Notes under the pieces: generated by a model
Database searches by the model: none
Told to the model about the DNA's origin: nothing
What the model saw: only the letters and a program-made list of their open reading frames with translations
From: G963665925 sp963665925
Lineage (GTDB): Bacteria; Bacillota; Clostridia; Peptostreptococcales; Acidaminobacteraceae
Assembly: GCA_963665925.1 (NCBI GenBank)
Contig: OY762511.1
Location: forward strand, 3,534,001 to 3,598,000
Direction of reading: 5' to 3'
DNA length: 64,000 bases
Made by a program: the position numbers and the translations under genes
Part shown: one piece after another, positions 17,348-26,564 of the stretch
How positions within the stretch are numbered: the first letter of the stretch is position 1
Layout: every line of letters starts with the position of its first letter

Positions 17348-18523
17348 ATGGTAAAAAGAGTGATTATTTTCGTAATGGACAGTGTGGGAATAGGCGCACT
17401 TCCAGACGCAGAAAAGTTTGGCGATGTAGGTGTTAATACCCTAGGAAACATCGCTAAGGAAAGTGAGAGTTTCAATATTCCTAATCTGAAAGCGCTTGGA
17501 ATAGGCAATATTGAAGGTCTTGAAATGATTGGCGCACACGCCAGCCCAACAGGTGCTTATGGACGTTCCGGTGAAGTCTCAAATGGTAAGGATACCACAA
17601 CAGGCCACTGGGAAATGGCAGGACTATATTTAGAAGAACCTTTCCAAACGTTTCCAAACGGATTCCCTGAATCAATCATCAAGGAATTTGAAGAGAAAAC
17701 AGGTAGAAAAGTTCTCTGCAACAAGCCATATTCAGGAACTGAAGTCATTGCTGATTATGGTGAAGAACACATGAGTACAGGTAATGTTATTGTGTATACA
17801 TCCGCAGACAGTGTATTCCAAATTGCCGCTCATGAAGAAATCGTTCCCCTGGATGAGCTGTACAAAATGTGCGAAATTGCGCGAAAAATCATGATGGGTG
17901 AGAATCAGCTTGCACGTATCATTGCAAGACCATTCATTGGACAACCGGGCAGCTTCGAACGTACAGCCAATAGAAGGGACTATTCACTGAAGCCTTTCGA
18001 CAAAACTGTTCTGGACCATGCTAAAGAAGCCGGTCTAGATGTACAGGCTGTCGGAAAAATCGTTGATATCTTCAATGGACAGGGAATCACAGAGGATGTC
18101 CATACAAAATCAAATATGGACGGCGTCGACTGGACCCTTAAGTATCTTGATACGGACTCAAAAGGCATTATCTTCACAAATCTTGTAGATTTTGACGCAA
18201 AATTTGGACACAGAAGAAATGTAGAAGGGTACCGTCAAGCTATTGAGGAACTTGACGCCAGAATTCCTGAAATCCTGGGCGCTATGAATGATGATGATCT
18301 CATTATATTCACAGCTGACCATGGTAATGATCCGACGTATAAGGGAACGGACCATACACGCGAGTATGTTCCAATTCTCGTTTACGGAAAAAATGTCAAA
18401 GCAGGTGCTGAACTGGGCACTAGAAAGACATTCTCGGATATTGCCGCTACCGTTGCAGATATTCTTGAAATTGAAGCCACGCCATATGGTGAAAGCTTCA
18501 AATCAATCATTCTGAATGATTAG
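17348..18523 (+). CDS. deoB: Phosphopentomutase
   Basis: Interconverts (deoxy)ribose 1- and 5-phosphate so that nucleoside sugars enter central metabolism. An alkaline-phosphatase-fold metalloenzyme: FVMDSVGIGALPDA at the start, TTTGHWEMAG with the phospho-threonine region, TNLVDFDAKFGHRRNVEGY, and ADHGNDPTYKGTDHTREYVPIL (in parts) with the metal-binding Asp and His residues. ATG 17348 lies 7 bases after AGGAGG (17335–17340); ATG 17342 is only one base from it and is rejected. Length 391. punA starts 19 bases after the stop and pdp follows, a nucleoside salvage operon. Confidence 0.97.
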   Translation: MVKRVIIFVMDSVGIGALPDAEKFGDVGVNTLGNIAKESESFNIPNLKALGIGNIEGLEMIGAHASPTGAYGRSGEVSNGKDTTTGHWEMAGLYLEEPFQTFPNGFPESIIKEFEEKTGRKVLCNKPYSGTEVIADYGEEHMSTGNVIVYTSADSVFQIAAHEEIVPLDELYKMCEIARKIMMGENQLARIIARPFIGQPGSFERTANRRDYSLKPFDKTVLDHAKEAGLDVQAVGKIVDIFNGQGITEDVHTKSNMDGVDWTLKYLDTDSKGIIFTNLVDFDAKFGHRRNVEGYRQAIEELDARIPEILGAMNDDDLIIFTADHGNDPTYKGTDHTREYVPILVYGKNVKAGAELGTRKTFSDIAATVADILEIEATPYGESFKSIILND

Positions 18524-18542
18524 GGATCTTAGGAGGACAATT

Positions 18543-19367
18543 ATGGAAAATATGCTTCAAAAAATTCAGGAAGCCAAGGCTTACCTGTCGAATACAATTG
18601 GTTTTGAACCGGAAATCGGTCTGATTCTCGGCAGTGGACTCGGAGTTCTTGCTGACGAAATTGAAAACCCAATTAAAATCGCTTATGAAAACATTCCTCA
18701 CTTTCCTGTATCAACTGTTGAAGGCCATGCAGGCCAGTTCGTAGCAGGCGATCTTGAAGGCCGCAAAGTGATTGCAATGCAAGGAAGATTCCACTACTAT
18801 GAGGGATATTCAATGCAGGAAATCACATTCCCCGTTCGAGTTATGGCAGCCCTTGGTGTTAAAAACCTTCTGGTTACAAATGCTGCGGGGGGTGCGAATG
18901 TATCTTATATTCCTGGTGATTTGATGCTGATTACAGATCATATCAACTTTACAGGAACGAATCCTCTTATTGGAAAGAACTACGAAGAGCTTGGTCCTAG
19001 ATTCCCTGATTGTTCAGAAATCTACGACAAAACGCTCAACAAGCAAATTGAGGATATTGCCAAAAATCAAGAAATCCGCCTTCAAAAAGGTGTATACCAA
19101 ATGAATCCAGGTCCTACTTATGAAACACCTGCTGAAGTAAGAATGGCACGTGTTCTAGGCGCAGATGCCGTGGGTATGTCTACAGTGCCAGAAGCTATTG
19201 TAGCGCGACATGCTGGTATTAAGGTAACGGGTATTTCTTGTATTACAAATATGGCAGCAGGGATTCTTGATCAGCCGCTCCACCATGGAGAAGTTGTTGA
19301 AACGGCTAATATGGTTAAGAAGACTTTCATTCAGCTTGTTCGCAGTATTGTTCCAATTCTGAAGTAG
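18543..19367 (+). CDS. punA: Purine-nucleoside phosphorylase
   Basis: Trimeric PNP that phosphorolyses purine (deoxy)ribonucleosides, supplying sugar 1-phosphate to DeoB. Motifs: LILGSGLGVLADEI, the phosphate-binding VEGHAGQFVAGDLEG with GRFHYYEGYSMQEITFP, NAAGGANVSYIPGDLMLI, and GVYQMNPGPTYETPAEVRM followed by VGMSTVPEAIVARHAG. Length 274, normal. ATG 18543 follows AGGAGGA by 5–6 bases. Confidence 0.96.
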   Translation: MENMLQKIQEAKAYLSNTIGFEPEIGLILGSGLGVLADEIENPIKIAYENIPHFPVSTVEGHAGQFVAGDLEGRKVIAMQGRFHYYEGYSMQEITFPVRVMAALGVKNLLVTNAAGGANVSYIPGDLMLITDHINFTGTNPLIGKNYEELGPRFPDCSEIYDKTLNKQIEDIAKNQEIRLQKGVYQMNPGPTYETPAEVRMARVLGADAVGMSTVPEAIVARHAGIKVTGISCITNMAAGILDQPLHHGEVVETANMVKKTFIQLVRSIVPILK

Positions 19368-19425
19368 TTTTCAATTTTCGCAACGCTTTTCCAAACTACT
19401 TTAAAAGTGAAAGAGGGAATATATA

Positions 19426-20751
19426 ATGAGAATGTATGACGTCATTGCAAAAAAACGTGATGGACATGAGCTTACAACCGAAGAAATCAAATTTTTCGTT
19501 TCTGAATATACAAAAGGAAATGTACCAGATTATCAGGCATCAGCTCTTTTAATGGCCATTTTCCTTCAAAAAATGAATACACGAGAAACTGTAGATCTTA
19601 CACATGCCATGATGAATTCTGGTGATGTTGTTGACCTGACTGCCATTGAGGGAATCAAGGTCGACAAGCACTCAACGGGTGGTGTTGGTGATACAACAAC
19701 ACTAATCCTTGGACCGCTTGTTGCATCTTGTGGTGTACCTGTTGCAAAAATGTCCGGACGTGGTCTGGGCCATACGGGCGGAACACTTGATAAACTGGAG
19801 TCAATTGAAGATTTCAAAATTGAAGTTGCGATTGAAGACTTTATTCGCAATGTAAATGAGAAAAAAATCGCAGTGGTTGGTCAGACGGCAAACATAGCGC
19901 CCGCAGATAAAAAGCTGTATGCCCTGCGGGATGTTACCGCTACTGTAGATAACATTTCACTTATTGCTGCATCGATTATGTCTAAAAAGCTTGCCGCTGG
20001 CAGCGACGCGATCGTTCTTGATGTAAAATGCGGCAGTGGTGCTTTTATCAAAGACCTAGATGGTGCAATTGAACTGTCTGAGGCTATGGTAGATATCGGC
20101 AACAACATGAACCGCAACACAATTGGAGTCATCACTGACATGGAACAGCCTCTCGGGTTTGCCATTGGTAATGCCCTTGAAGTGAAGGAAGCGATTGATA
20201 CACTTAAAAATCACGGGCCTAAGGACCTCACAGATTTGGTTCTGACACTAGGCGCCAATATGGTTCTTCTTGGCGGTGGCGCTTCTGATTATGACGCGGC
20301 GTTTGCACTAGTAAAATCAAAGCTCGAGAATGGTGAGGCCTTTGAGAAGTTCAGAGAGTTCGTAATTGCTCAAGGTGGTAACGTAGCCGTTATTGATGAT
20401 CCGTCAAAATTGCCTCAGGCAACGGAAGTTGTTGAAGTCAAAGCAGACAAACCTGGCTACCTTGCGTCTATTCAATCTGATGAAGTCGGTATTTCTGCAA
20501 TGATGCTGGGGGCAGGTCGTGCTAAGAAGGAAGACCAACTGGATATGTCAGCTGGCATCGTGCTTGCAAAAAAAGTTGGAGACCGAGTAGAAGCTGGCGA
20601 AACCATTGCAACGCTTTATACATGCGATGCCTTAAAAATTTCTGATGCGAAGGACCGCTTCCTGCGTGCGCTAGATTTCACAGACCATGAAATACAGGCA
20701 AGGCAGCTTATCAAGGCAATTGTCACTAAGGACGGTGTTACAAAGCTATAA
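19426..20751 (+). CDS. pdp: Pyrimidine-nucleoside phosphorylase
   Basis: Phosphorolyses uridine and thymidine to base plus sugar 1-phosphate. The N-terminal helical domain, KHSTGGVGDTTTLILGPLVAS, SGRGLGHTGGTLDKLE (conserved thymidine phosphorylase signature) and a C-terminal PYNP domain are all present. Length 441 is typical of the Bacillota Pdp form. It ends the deoB–punA–pdp unit and is followed by a terminator at 20797. In spore-forming relatives dacF and spoIIA often follow; they are absent here. Confidence 0.95.
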   Translation: MRMYDVIAKKRDGHELTTEEIKFFVSEYTKGNVPDYQASALLMAIFLQKMNTRETVDLTHAMMNSGDVVDLTAIEGIKVDKHSTGGVGDTTTLILGPLVASCGVPVAKMSGRGLGHTGGTLDKLESIEDFKIEVAIEDFIRNVNEKKIAVVGQTANIAPADKKLYALRDVTATVDNISLIAASIMSKKLAAGSDAIVLDVKCGSGAFIKDLDGAIELSEAMVDIGNNMNRNTIGVITDMEQPLGFAIGNALEVKEAIDTLKNHGPKDLTDLVLTLGANMVLLGGGASDYDAAFALVKSKLENGEAFEKFREFVIAQGGNVAVIDDPSKLPQATEVVEVKADKPGYLASIQSDEVGISAMMLGAGRAKKEDQLDMSAGIVLAKKVGDRVEAGETIATLYTCDALKISDAKDRFLRALDFTDHEIQARQLIKAIVTKDGVTKL

Positions 20752-20796
20752 GCGTTTCAAATTAATAACATCACTTAAAATAATATCAATTGCAAC

Positions 20797-20850
20797 GAGC
20801 CATGCGCTGAAGCAGATTCCATATCTGATTCAGGTATGGCTCTTTTATTG
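20797..20850 (+). terminator. Terminator of the nucleoside operon
   Basis: GAGCCAT (20797–20803) pairs with ATGGCTC (20836–20842); an inner CTGAAGCAG/CTGATTCAG pairing extends the stem; TTTTATT follows. Confidence 0.8.
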
Positions 20851-20948
20851 TGGAGATTCTCGCGGGACCCAGATTATGCAAATTATCAAAGGGTATACTT
20901 TAAATATAATAAGCTATCGCATATTTGAATATGGAGGGATACATAACC

Positions 20949-21440
20949 ATGAAACAATTTGAAATTGAAATGATTAAGCAAGCAATTCTCAATGAAATTG
21001 AAGGCTATGAGTTTTATAAGCTGGCAGGTGGCCAGGCTTCAACCACTGAGGTTAAACAGGCATTCGAACAACTGGCAAGCGAAGAGCTCGAGCATGTTAA
21101 ATGGTTAGAACGCCTATTTGAAAACATGCGTGATGATGCATCAGATTCTGAAATGCTTCAGTCTCTGCCTAATCCGCCAACGCCTGGTATTTTTAAATGG
21201 GACGCCCTCGACAGAAGCAATGCAGGCGTAGCGGTATCCGTATTTGGTATTGGTATGCAAATGGAAGAAGCATCTGTGAAGTTCTACGAAGAGGCAGCAC
21301 GTAAAACTGAAAATACTGAAGCCAAGAAGCTGTTTTCATTACTCGTTCAGTGGGAACAAGTTCATTTTGAGCAGTTCTCAAAAGAATATGAAAACCTGAA
21401 AAAACAGTGGTGGTCACATCAGAGTTATGCACCATTCTAA
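20949..21440 (+). CDS. Ferritin-like / rubrerythrin-domain diiron protein
   Basis: Four-helix ferritin-like protein of the rubrerythrin group, likely involved in oxidative stress or iron handling in an anaerobe. Two helix pairs carry metal-ligand patterns: NEIEGYEFYKLAG with ASEELEHVKWLE, and GIGMQMEEASVKFYEEAA with LVQWEQVHFEQF. There is no C-terminal rubredoxin domain, so electron input must come from elsewhere. ATG 20949 with GGAGGG upstream gives 163 residues. It appears monocistronic or paired with the unknown membrane protein that follows 32 bases later. Exact activity (peroxidase or other) is not determined. Confidence 0.85.
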   Translation: MKQFEIEMIKQAILNEIEGYEFYKLAGGQASTTEVKQAFEQLASEELEHVKWLERLFENMRDDASDSEMLQSLPNPPTPGIFKWDALDRSNAGVAVSVFGIGMQMEEASVKFYEEAARKTENTEAKKLFSLLVQWEQVHFEQFSKEYENLKKQWWSHQSYAPF

Positions 21441-21472
21441 AATTAACCAGTTGTAAATAAGGAGGTGGCGAA

Positions 21473-22603
21473 ATGCATGATAATAATGACTTAAAGAGAA
21501 CAGACCCTTTAAAACCGGACTATGTGATTGAGGACAAAGCAGTATCCGAAGACCATACTGTCCAGAATAGAAGTGGTATGATGATTTTCATGTTGCTAAT
21601 TCTCCTTTTGGTTGTGCCGCTGGTCCTTGTTGCATATGAACATTTCTCAAATACCTACTCCGTTGAAAAGTTGACTGGATGGTATGAGGGAAACCTGACT
21701 TTTGAAACAACTGAAAATGACCCTGAAGGCTACTACGATAAATATCCTGAATACCTGATTGCTGGCATGATTCCTGTTGTCATAAAAGTGGAACTGACAG
21801 ATGAAAGCGAAGGACGACTGACTATTATTGATGCAACGCAGCGACGCTCTGATATGGAGTATAAAATCTGGATAGAAGATGGCAAACTCCTGGGAGAACC
21901 ACTGGATTCCAGACTTGATGTTGAAACCAGACTTGATTTGTTTGGAGAAATTGGGGAAATGACTGATCCGCTTGCACTGGCAGGTTCTCTGGGAATCAAG
22001 GACATGTTTAACAATGCCGTAGCAGTATTCAATTTCAATGCCAATAGAAAAGAAGTCAATCTGGATGTCGATTTTATTAATGACAAAGGCATGGGCATGC
22101 TTGTAAAGAGAATGGAGTCATCAAGTGAAAAACCTGATCTTTCTGGATTGTGGCTGGATGTTGCTCCACCTAATGGACTCAGGTTTGCCATTATTGATGA
22201 TGGCAACGCCTATGACCCCACATCAAATGTTAAAATAACCTTTGATCAGCAACAGTTCATTCTCATGTATTTGGACGACGAGTATGAGGTGTTACCTTAT
22301 CAAGCTCAGAATAATATAATATGGACACATGCTGAATATCTCATTATGGATAATGGAAAAATATTTGTAACCTCAGATCAAGGCAGTTACTTAATAGATG
22401 AGACCATTTTTGATGGCGATCCGCTTATCAAGGTAAAGCTAGGTGACATTGACACCGAGCGTATTGCCGAAAGAATATTTATTGATATGAAAGGCACCAT
22501 TCGTGTTGAAGGATCTAGCGCCCTGCTTTACATGGACATCAATGTCGTCGAGGCATCTGGTTCAAAAACCTACAACATGATGCTGGAGCTGCTTGATCTT
22601 TAG
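21473..22603 (+). CDS. Single-pass membrane protein of unknown function
   Basis: I do not recognise this family. A hydrophilic N-terminus of ~33 residues precedes one strong transmembrane segment (about 36–55, MMIFMLLILLLVVPLVLVA). The remaining ~320 residues are β-rich, acidic and hydrophilic, and probably lie outside the membrane. The sequence WYEGNLTFETTENDPEGYYDKYPEYLI may start a repeated lipocalin- or jellyroll-like fold, since a second block starts GLWLDVAPPNGLRF. GGAGG lies 9–13 bases before the ATG. It is followed by a terminator at 22644, so it ends the transcript with the ferritin-like gene. Confidence 0.75.
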   Translation: MHDNNDLKRTDPLKPDYVIEDKAVSEDHTVQNRSGMMIFMLLILLLVVPLVLVAYEHFSNTYSVEKLTGWYEGNLTFETTENDPEGYYDKYPEYLIAGMIPVVIKVELTDESEGRLTIIDATQRRSDMEYKIWIEDGKLLGEPLDSRLDVETRLDLFGEIGEMTDPLALAGSLGIKDMFNNAVAVFNFNANRKEVNLDVDFINDKGMGMLVKRMESSSEKPDLSGLWLDVAPPNGLRFAIIDDGNAYDPTSNVKITFDQQQFILMYLDDEYEVLPYQAQNNIIWTHAEYLIMDNGKIFVTSDQGSYLIDETIFDGDPLIKVKLGDIDTERIAERIFIDMKGTIRVEGSSALLYMDINVVEASGSKTYNMMLELLDL

Positions 22604-22643
22604 AAATGAACTGCATATGAATCTAGACCTTTGTATGACAGGT

Positions 22644-22676
22644 AAAAAGCGCCTAATCCCATTGGCGCTTTTTCAG
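22644..22676 (+). terminator. Rho-independent terminator
   Basis: AAAAAGCGCC (22644–22653) pairs perfectly with GGCGCTTTTT (22664–22673), loop of 10 bases. The symmetrical A/T tracts would allow function on either strand. Confidence 0.9.
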
Positions 22677-22718
22677 TGCATTCTGTTATAATATTATAGA
22701 ATGATCTAGGGGGATGTT

Positions 22719-23993
22719 ATGAAATACACAAAACTGGAAGACAATAAACTGCTTAACAAAATCATCAATACACACCCTTCGTTGAAGGAGCTATTGCAAA
22801 TTTTTTCAGATATACATGCAGAGTACGGTGACAGATTTTTTCTCGTGGGCGGCTTTGTAAGAGACATTCTGCTCGGAATGCCTTCAGAAGATATCGATAT
22901 TGCTGTAGAAGGGTCCCTTAGCAGGGTAATAGATGAAGTCAATCGACGTATTGATTCTGAGTATGTTTATTATGAGCGCTTTCAGACTGCAACCCTGATA
23001 CTTGAAGATTTCAAAGTTGATTTGATTACCTGTCGTAAAGAAACCTATGAGCGCGATGGCGCCCTGCCTGAAATCATACCAGGTTCTTTTGAAGATGACA
23101 TTTGGAGAAGAGACTTCACCATCAATGCTTTGGCAATCAATGTTTCTAAGTCCGATCAATTCACCCTTTGCGGTCCCAAGCTTGGAGAAGAGGACCTGAT
23201 ACAGGGAAAAATCCGCATCCTCCACAATAGAAGTTTTTTTGAAGATCCAACACGTATATTCCGTGCTATTCGTTACATGTGTAGGCTTGATTTTGAAATC
23301 GAAGGCAATACAAAAACGGAACTGTTTAACGCAATTGGCGCAGATGCACTACGCAAAGTCTCCGGCATGCGCATCTATTCGGAAATATGCCGAGACTTGA
23401 ATGAAGAAAAGGCTTATGAAATTCTATGCGCCTACAAGCAAATGAATATAGACCGTTATATTGCACCTGACCTTGAACTGCCTATCAAACTCAAAAGTGA
23501 TTTGGCGCTCATTGGAAAACTGGAACTTCGGTTTATTGAAGATACAGAGAGCTTTGATCCGTGCGAATTAAGGCTTCTTACTGTTTTTCATCACAATTAC
23601 AGCAAAGCTCCACTCTTCATAGAGCGGTTTCATCTGTCAAAAAGGTTTTCAAATATGCTGCTATCTATGGAAAAACTAAACGAACGCATTAAGACCTCTC
23701 ACACCGGCATTCGAAATTCCGAAATTCACGCCATGTTTTTTGATGTTCAGGATGAGGTGCTGCTTACGCTTTATGTGTGCACGGAAACCATGCTGGTCAA
23801 AAACATTATTGAAAAGTATTATACCAAGCTCAAGAATGCACGCAATCCCCTTAAGGGAAGTGATTTGCTCAGAATTGGCGTGGAACCTGGACCAAAGGTC
23901 CAAGTACTTTTAAATGAAGTGATGAATGCCTATTTAGATGGTATAATAGAAACTCGGGAAGATGCAGAGCGATTTGTTCAGAACTGCATATGA
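22719..23993 (+). CDS. CCA tRNA nucleotidyltransferase / poly(A) polymerase family protein
   Basis: Class II nucleotidyltransferase that adds or repairs the 3' CCA end of tRNA, or a close relative. The head domain has LVGGFVRDILLGMPSEDIDIAVEGSL with the two catalytic aspartates, and RRDFTINALAINV; the neck and body regions include EDPTRIFRAIRYMCRLDFEIE. Length 424. No HD phosphohydrolase motif is visible in the C-terminal half. TATAAT at 22687–22692 is a likely -10 box and GGGGGA precedes the ATG. CCA addition is the best guess, since single members in Bacillota usually do both C and A additions, but A-adding-only relatives exist. Confidence 0.88.
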   Translation: MKYTKLEDNKLLNKIINTHPSLKELLQIFSDIHAEYGDRFFLVGGFVRDILLGMPSEDIDIAVEGSLSRVIDEVNRRIDSEYVYYERFQTATLILEDFKVDLITCRKETYERDGALPEIIPGSFEDDIWRRDFTINALAINVSKSDQFTLCGPKLGEEDLIQGKIRILHNRSFFEDPTRIFRAIRYMCRLDFEIEGNTKTELFNAIGADALRKVSGMRIYSEICRDLNEEKAYEILCAYKQMNIDRYIAPDLELPIKLKSDLALIGKLELRFIEDTESFDPCELRLLTVFHHNYSKAPLFIERFHLSKRFSNMLLSMEKLNERIKTSHTGIRNSEIHAMFFDVQDEVLLTLYVCTETMLVKNIIEKYYTKLKNARNPLKGSDLLRIGVEPGPKVQVLLNEVMNAYLDGIIETREDAERFVQNCI

Positions 23994-24012
23994 TAAATGA
24001 AAAGGTGGCACT

Positions 24013-24786
24013 ATGGCATACGAAATTAAAGTAGAAGCATTTGAGGGTCCCTTCGACCTGCTGCTTCACCTGATAAATATTAATGAAATAGAAATTCATG
24101 ATATTCCAATTCATCAAATAACACGACAGTATCTGGAATACATGGATCTTGTTCAGGACATGGATATGGAGCTTGCCAGTGAGTTTCTTGTCATGGCAGC
24201 GACACTCATTGAAATCAAATCAAAGATGCTTCTTCCAACCAACGACGAAGAAATGTATCAGACTCAGTTCGATCTGGGAGATCCACGTGCTGAACTGGTC
24301 AACAAACTTGTCGAATACAAGAAATTCAAGAATATAGCTGGGTTTCTCAAAGGAAGAGAAAAGGAATTTGGAAAGGCCATACAAAAGGACCAGGAAGACC
24401 TTGAGCCTTTTGTAAGAACCTATACAAATAATGAGCTTAACACCGATCTGGAAAGTGAACTCCTTATCGAAGCAGTAAAAAGGATTTTGAACAATCTCAA
24501 TAAGGAAGACCTTGGTCGAAAGGGATTTTTCCACAGTTTGAAGAGAGATCTTTATACAGTCGATCAAAAAATGAACCTGATAAGAGAACGTATTGTTTCT
24601 GATGAAATCATACAGTTTGACTCTCTTTTCTCAGAGGACAGAATTAAGTCAGAGGTCATAGTGACATTTTTGGCAATTCTTGAACTTCTGAAACTAAAAG
24701 TAGTTAAAATCAAACAGGATAATCTTTTCGACAGAATTGAAATCATAAAGAACAATCAAGCGGAGTGTGACAATATTGGAGCATAA
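24013..24786 (+). CDS. scpA: Segregation and condensation protein A
   Basis: Kleisin subunit bridging the SMC heads in the bacterial condensin. The N-terminal FEGPFDLLLHLININEIEIHDI motif, the segment ASEFLVMAATLIEIKSKMLLP and the C-terminal winged helix (VIVTFLAILELLKLKVVKIKQD) are diagnostic. Length 257. AAAGGTGG lies 6–13 bases before the ATG. It overlaps scpB, as is usual; the smc gene itself is elsewhere. Confidence 0.97.
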   Translation: MAYEIKVEAFEGPFDLLLHLININEIEIHDIPIHQITRQYLEYMDLVQDMDMELASEFLVMAATLIEIKSKMLLPTNDEEMYQTQFDLGDPRAELVNKLVEYKKFKNIAGFLKGREKEFGKAIQKDQEDLEPFVRTYTNNELNTDLESELLIEAVKRILNNLNKEDLGRKGFFHSLKRDLYTVDQKMNLIRERIVSDEIIQFDSLFSEDRIKSEVIVTFLAILELLKLKVVKIKQDNLFDRIEIIKNNQAECDNIGA

Positions 24787-25348
24787 GAAAGCAAAGTCTA
24801 TTATAGAATCCCTACTATTTGTGTGGGGGGAGCCTTTATCACAAGGAAAAATCGCATCAATTCTGGAAATCTCCAAAAGGGAAGTCAAAGAACTGATGGA
24901 AGAAATGGCAGACGAGTATGAAATGGAGAACCGTGGACTGCGTATAGTTGAAGCAGATAAGCACTATCAATTTGCCACATCTCCAGAAAATCACGAATGG
25001 CTACAGGAGCTTTGTACAAAATCAAAAAGCAAGGGTCTCAGTCACTCAAGTCTGGAAGTACTTGCAATCATAGCCTACAGACAACCCATCACGCGTTCTG
25101 AAATAGAACAGATTCGCGGTGTGAAGTGTGAAAAGCCGATTACACACCTGATTGATCGTGAACTGATTGAAGAACAGGGACGACTGGACCGTATTGGCAA
25201 ACCGATTATTTATGGAACAACAAAAATGTTTTTAACAGCGTTTGGATTCACTTCGCTGAAAGATTTGCCGCCTATAGACGAGTTCCATAACATTGAGTTC
25301 ATTATGGGCAGTGATGAAGAGATAGACGAGGAAGAAAATCATGATTAG
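24776..25348 (+). CDS. scpB: Segregation and condensation protein B
   Basis: Winged-helix partner that dimerises and binds ScpA in the SMC complex. Recognised by KSIIESLLFVWGEPLS, ALEVLAIIAYRQPITRSEIEQIRGV-like text (here SSLEVLAIIAYRQ) and GRLDRIGKPIIYGTTKMFLTAFGF. Two starts are possible: GTG 24767 and TTG 24776. TTG 24776 places the GGAG at 24762–24765 at a normal distance and gives the familiar short N-terminus, so it is chosen. It overlaps the end of scpA by 11 bases and the start of rluB by 8. Confidence 0.94.
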   Translation: MEHKKAKSIIESLLFVWGEPLSQGKIASILEISKREVKELMEEMADEYEMENRGLRIVEADKHYQFATSPENHEWLQELCTKSKSKGLSHSSLEVLAIIAYRQPITRSEIEQIRGVKCEKPITHLIDRELIEEQGRLDRIGKPIIYGTTKMFLTAFGFTSLKDLPPIDEFHNIEFIMGSDEEIDEEENHD

Positions 25349-26051
25349 ACTTCAAAAATATATGGCTTCTTGTGGTGTTGCATCAAGAAGAAAATGCGAG
25401 GCTCTAATAGAAGCTGGAAAAGTGCGTGTTGGTGATGAAATTGTCACTGAGTTGGGCTTCAAGGTTGATCCTCAAGTGGATAAAGTCTACTTTGAAGGTA
25501 AACTGATCAAACCAGAAGAAGAAAAAGTCTACCTTCTTTTAAACAAGCCAACAGGCTACATTACTTCTGTAAAAGACCAGTTCGACAGACAAACGGTTCT
25601 TGATCTCGTTAAAGGGATAGATGCGAGAATTTATCCGGTGGGCAGACTGGATTACGATACCTCCGGTCTTATTATACTTACAAACGATGGTGACATGACA
25701 AATCTTGTGACCCACCCAAGCCACAAGGTTGAAAAGACTTATGTAGCAAAGGTCAGGGGCACAATTACAAAGCTGGAGCTAAAGAAAATTCAGGAAGGCA
25801 TCGACATAGGCGGCTATGTGACTGCACCATGTCGTGCAAAGCTGATTAAACAATCCGGAAACACATCAACTGTTGAGCTGACCATTCATGAAGGAAAAAA
25901 CCGTCAAGTGCGTCGCATGTTCGATGCTGTCGATCATCCAGTCCTTGATCTGGAAAGAATCGCAATTGGCCGTATCAAAAAAGGCAACATTAAAGTGGGT
26001 ACTTGGCGTCTCTTGACTGAATCTGAAGTTCAGTATTTGAAAGGGGAATAA
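25341..26051 (+). CDS. rluB: Pseudouridine synthase, RluB type
   Basis: Modifies uridine in 23S rRNA helix 89–90 region to pseudouridine (RsuA/RluB/E/F family). N-terminal S4 domain (RLQKYMASCGVASRRKCEALIEAGKV) is followed by the catalytic motif PVGRLDYDTSGLIILTNDG with catalytic Asp, and HEGKNRQVRRMFDAV. Length 236, normal. In many Clostridia dacB, spmA and spmB lie between scpB and this gene; here the genes overlap directly. Identity of the exact uridine target rests on homology to RluB. Confidence 0.92.
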   Translation: MIRLQKYMASCGVASRRKCEALIEAGKVRVGDEIVTELGFKVDPQVDKVYFEGKLIKPEEEKVYLLLNKPTGYITSVKDQFDRQTVLDLVKGIDARIYPVGRLDYDTSGLIILTNDGDMTNLVTHPSHKVEKTYVAKVRGTITKLELKKIQEGIDIGGYVTAPCRAKLIKQSGNTSTVELTIHEGKNRQVRRMFDAVDHPVLDLERIAIGRIKKGNIKVGTWRLLTESEVQYLKGE

Positions 26052-26055
26052 GAAA

Positions 26056-26520
26056 TTGATTACTTTAACAAAGACTGAAGATAAAAATCTTAATGCCTTG
26101 AGCGCATTTCTTAAAGGGTACAAACTCGATTCGAGCCTATTTATGGATAGACTGGACCAGACCATGCTGATTTTAGACGGCTCAAATGTACTTGGATTTG
26201 GTGCATTCGTATTGAAGGACGGCACAGGTCTTATTGACGTTGCTATTATAAAAGAAGAAATTTTATGGGGCAGCCTTGGCGATGGTCTTATTAAAGCCAT
26301 GCTGAATACGCTCGATTTGAGAGGCGCTGTGAAAGCTTATATGCTGACAGATGCCGACCATTGCAAAGCCGTGACAAAAATTGGTCTGAAAAGTTCTGCT
26401 GAAGATATTCAGGGACTGCTCCAATCAATGGACGCACCTTACATAATGAAATCTCAAAATGTATTGTTTGAAACCAAGCTCCCTGACTTTTTCGATCATG
26501 CATGTCATTCAAAAAAGTAG
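26056..26520 (+). CDS. Hypothetical protein, possibly GNAT-like
   Basis: Not confidently recognised. The 154-residue soluble protein starts at TTG 26056 (AAGGGGA lies ~10 bases upstream) and follows rluB by 4 bases. A central β-hairpin-like region (MLILDGSNVLGFGAFVLKDGTGLIDVAII) and a following helix with GDGLIKAMLNTLDLRG loosely recall the β4–β5/helix arrangement of GNAT acetyltransferases; a clear Q/RxxGxG/A motif is not visible, though LGDGLIKAML is in the right place. It is co-transcribed with RNA-modification genes rluB and mnmM. Function is not assigned. Confidence 0.7.
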   Translation: MITLTKTEDKNLNALSAFLKGYKLDSSLFMDRLDQTMLILDGSNVLGFGAFVLKDGTGLIDVAIIKEEILWGSLGDGLIKAMLNTLDLRGAVKAYMLTDADHCKAVTKIGLKSSAEDIQGLLQSMDAPYIMKSQNVLFETKLPDFFDHACHSKK

Positions 26521-26564
26521 AGGGTACGATAAGTATAGAATATTTGACTGCTAAGGATAACATT

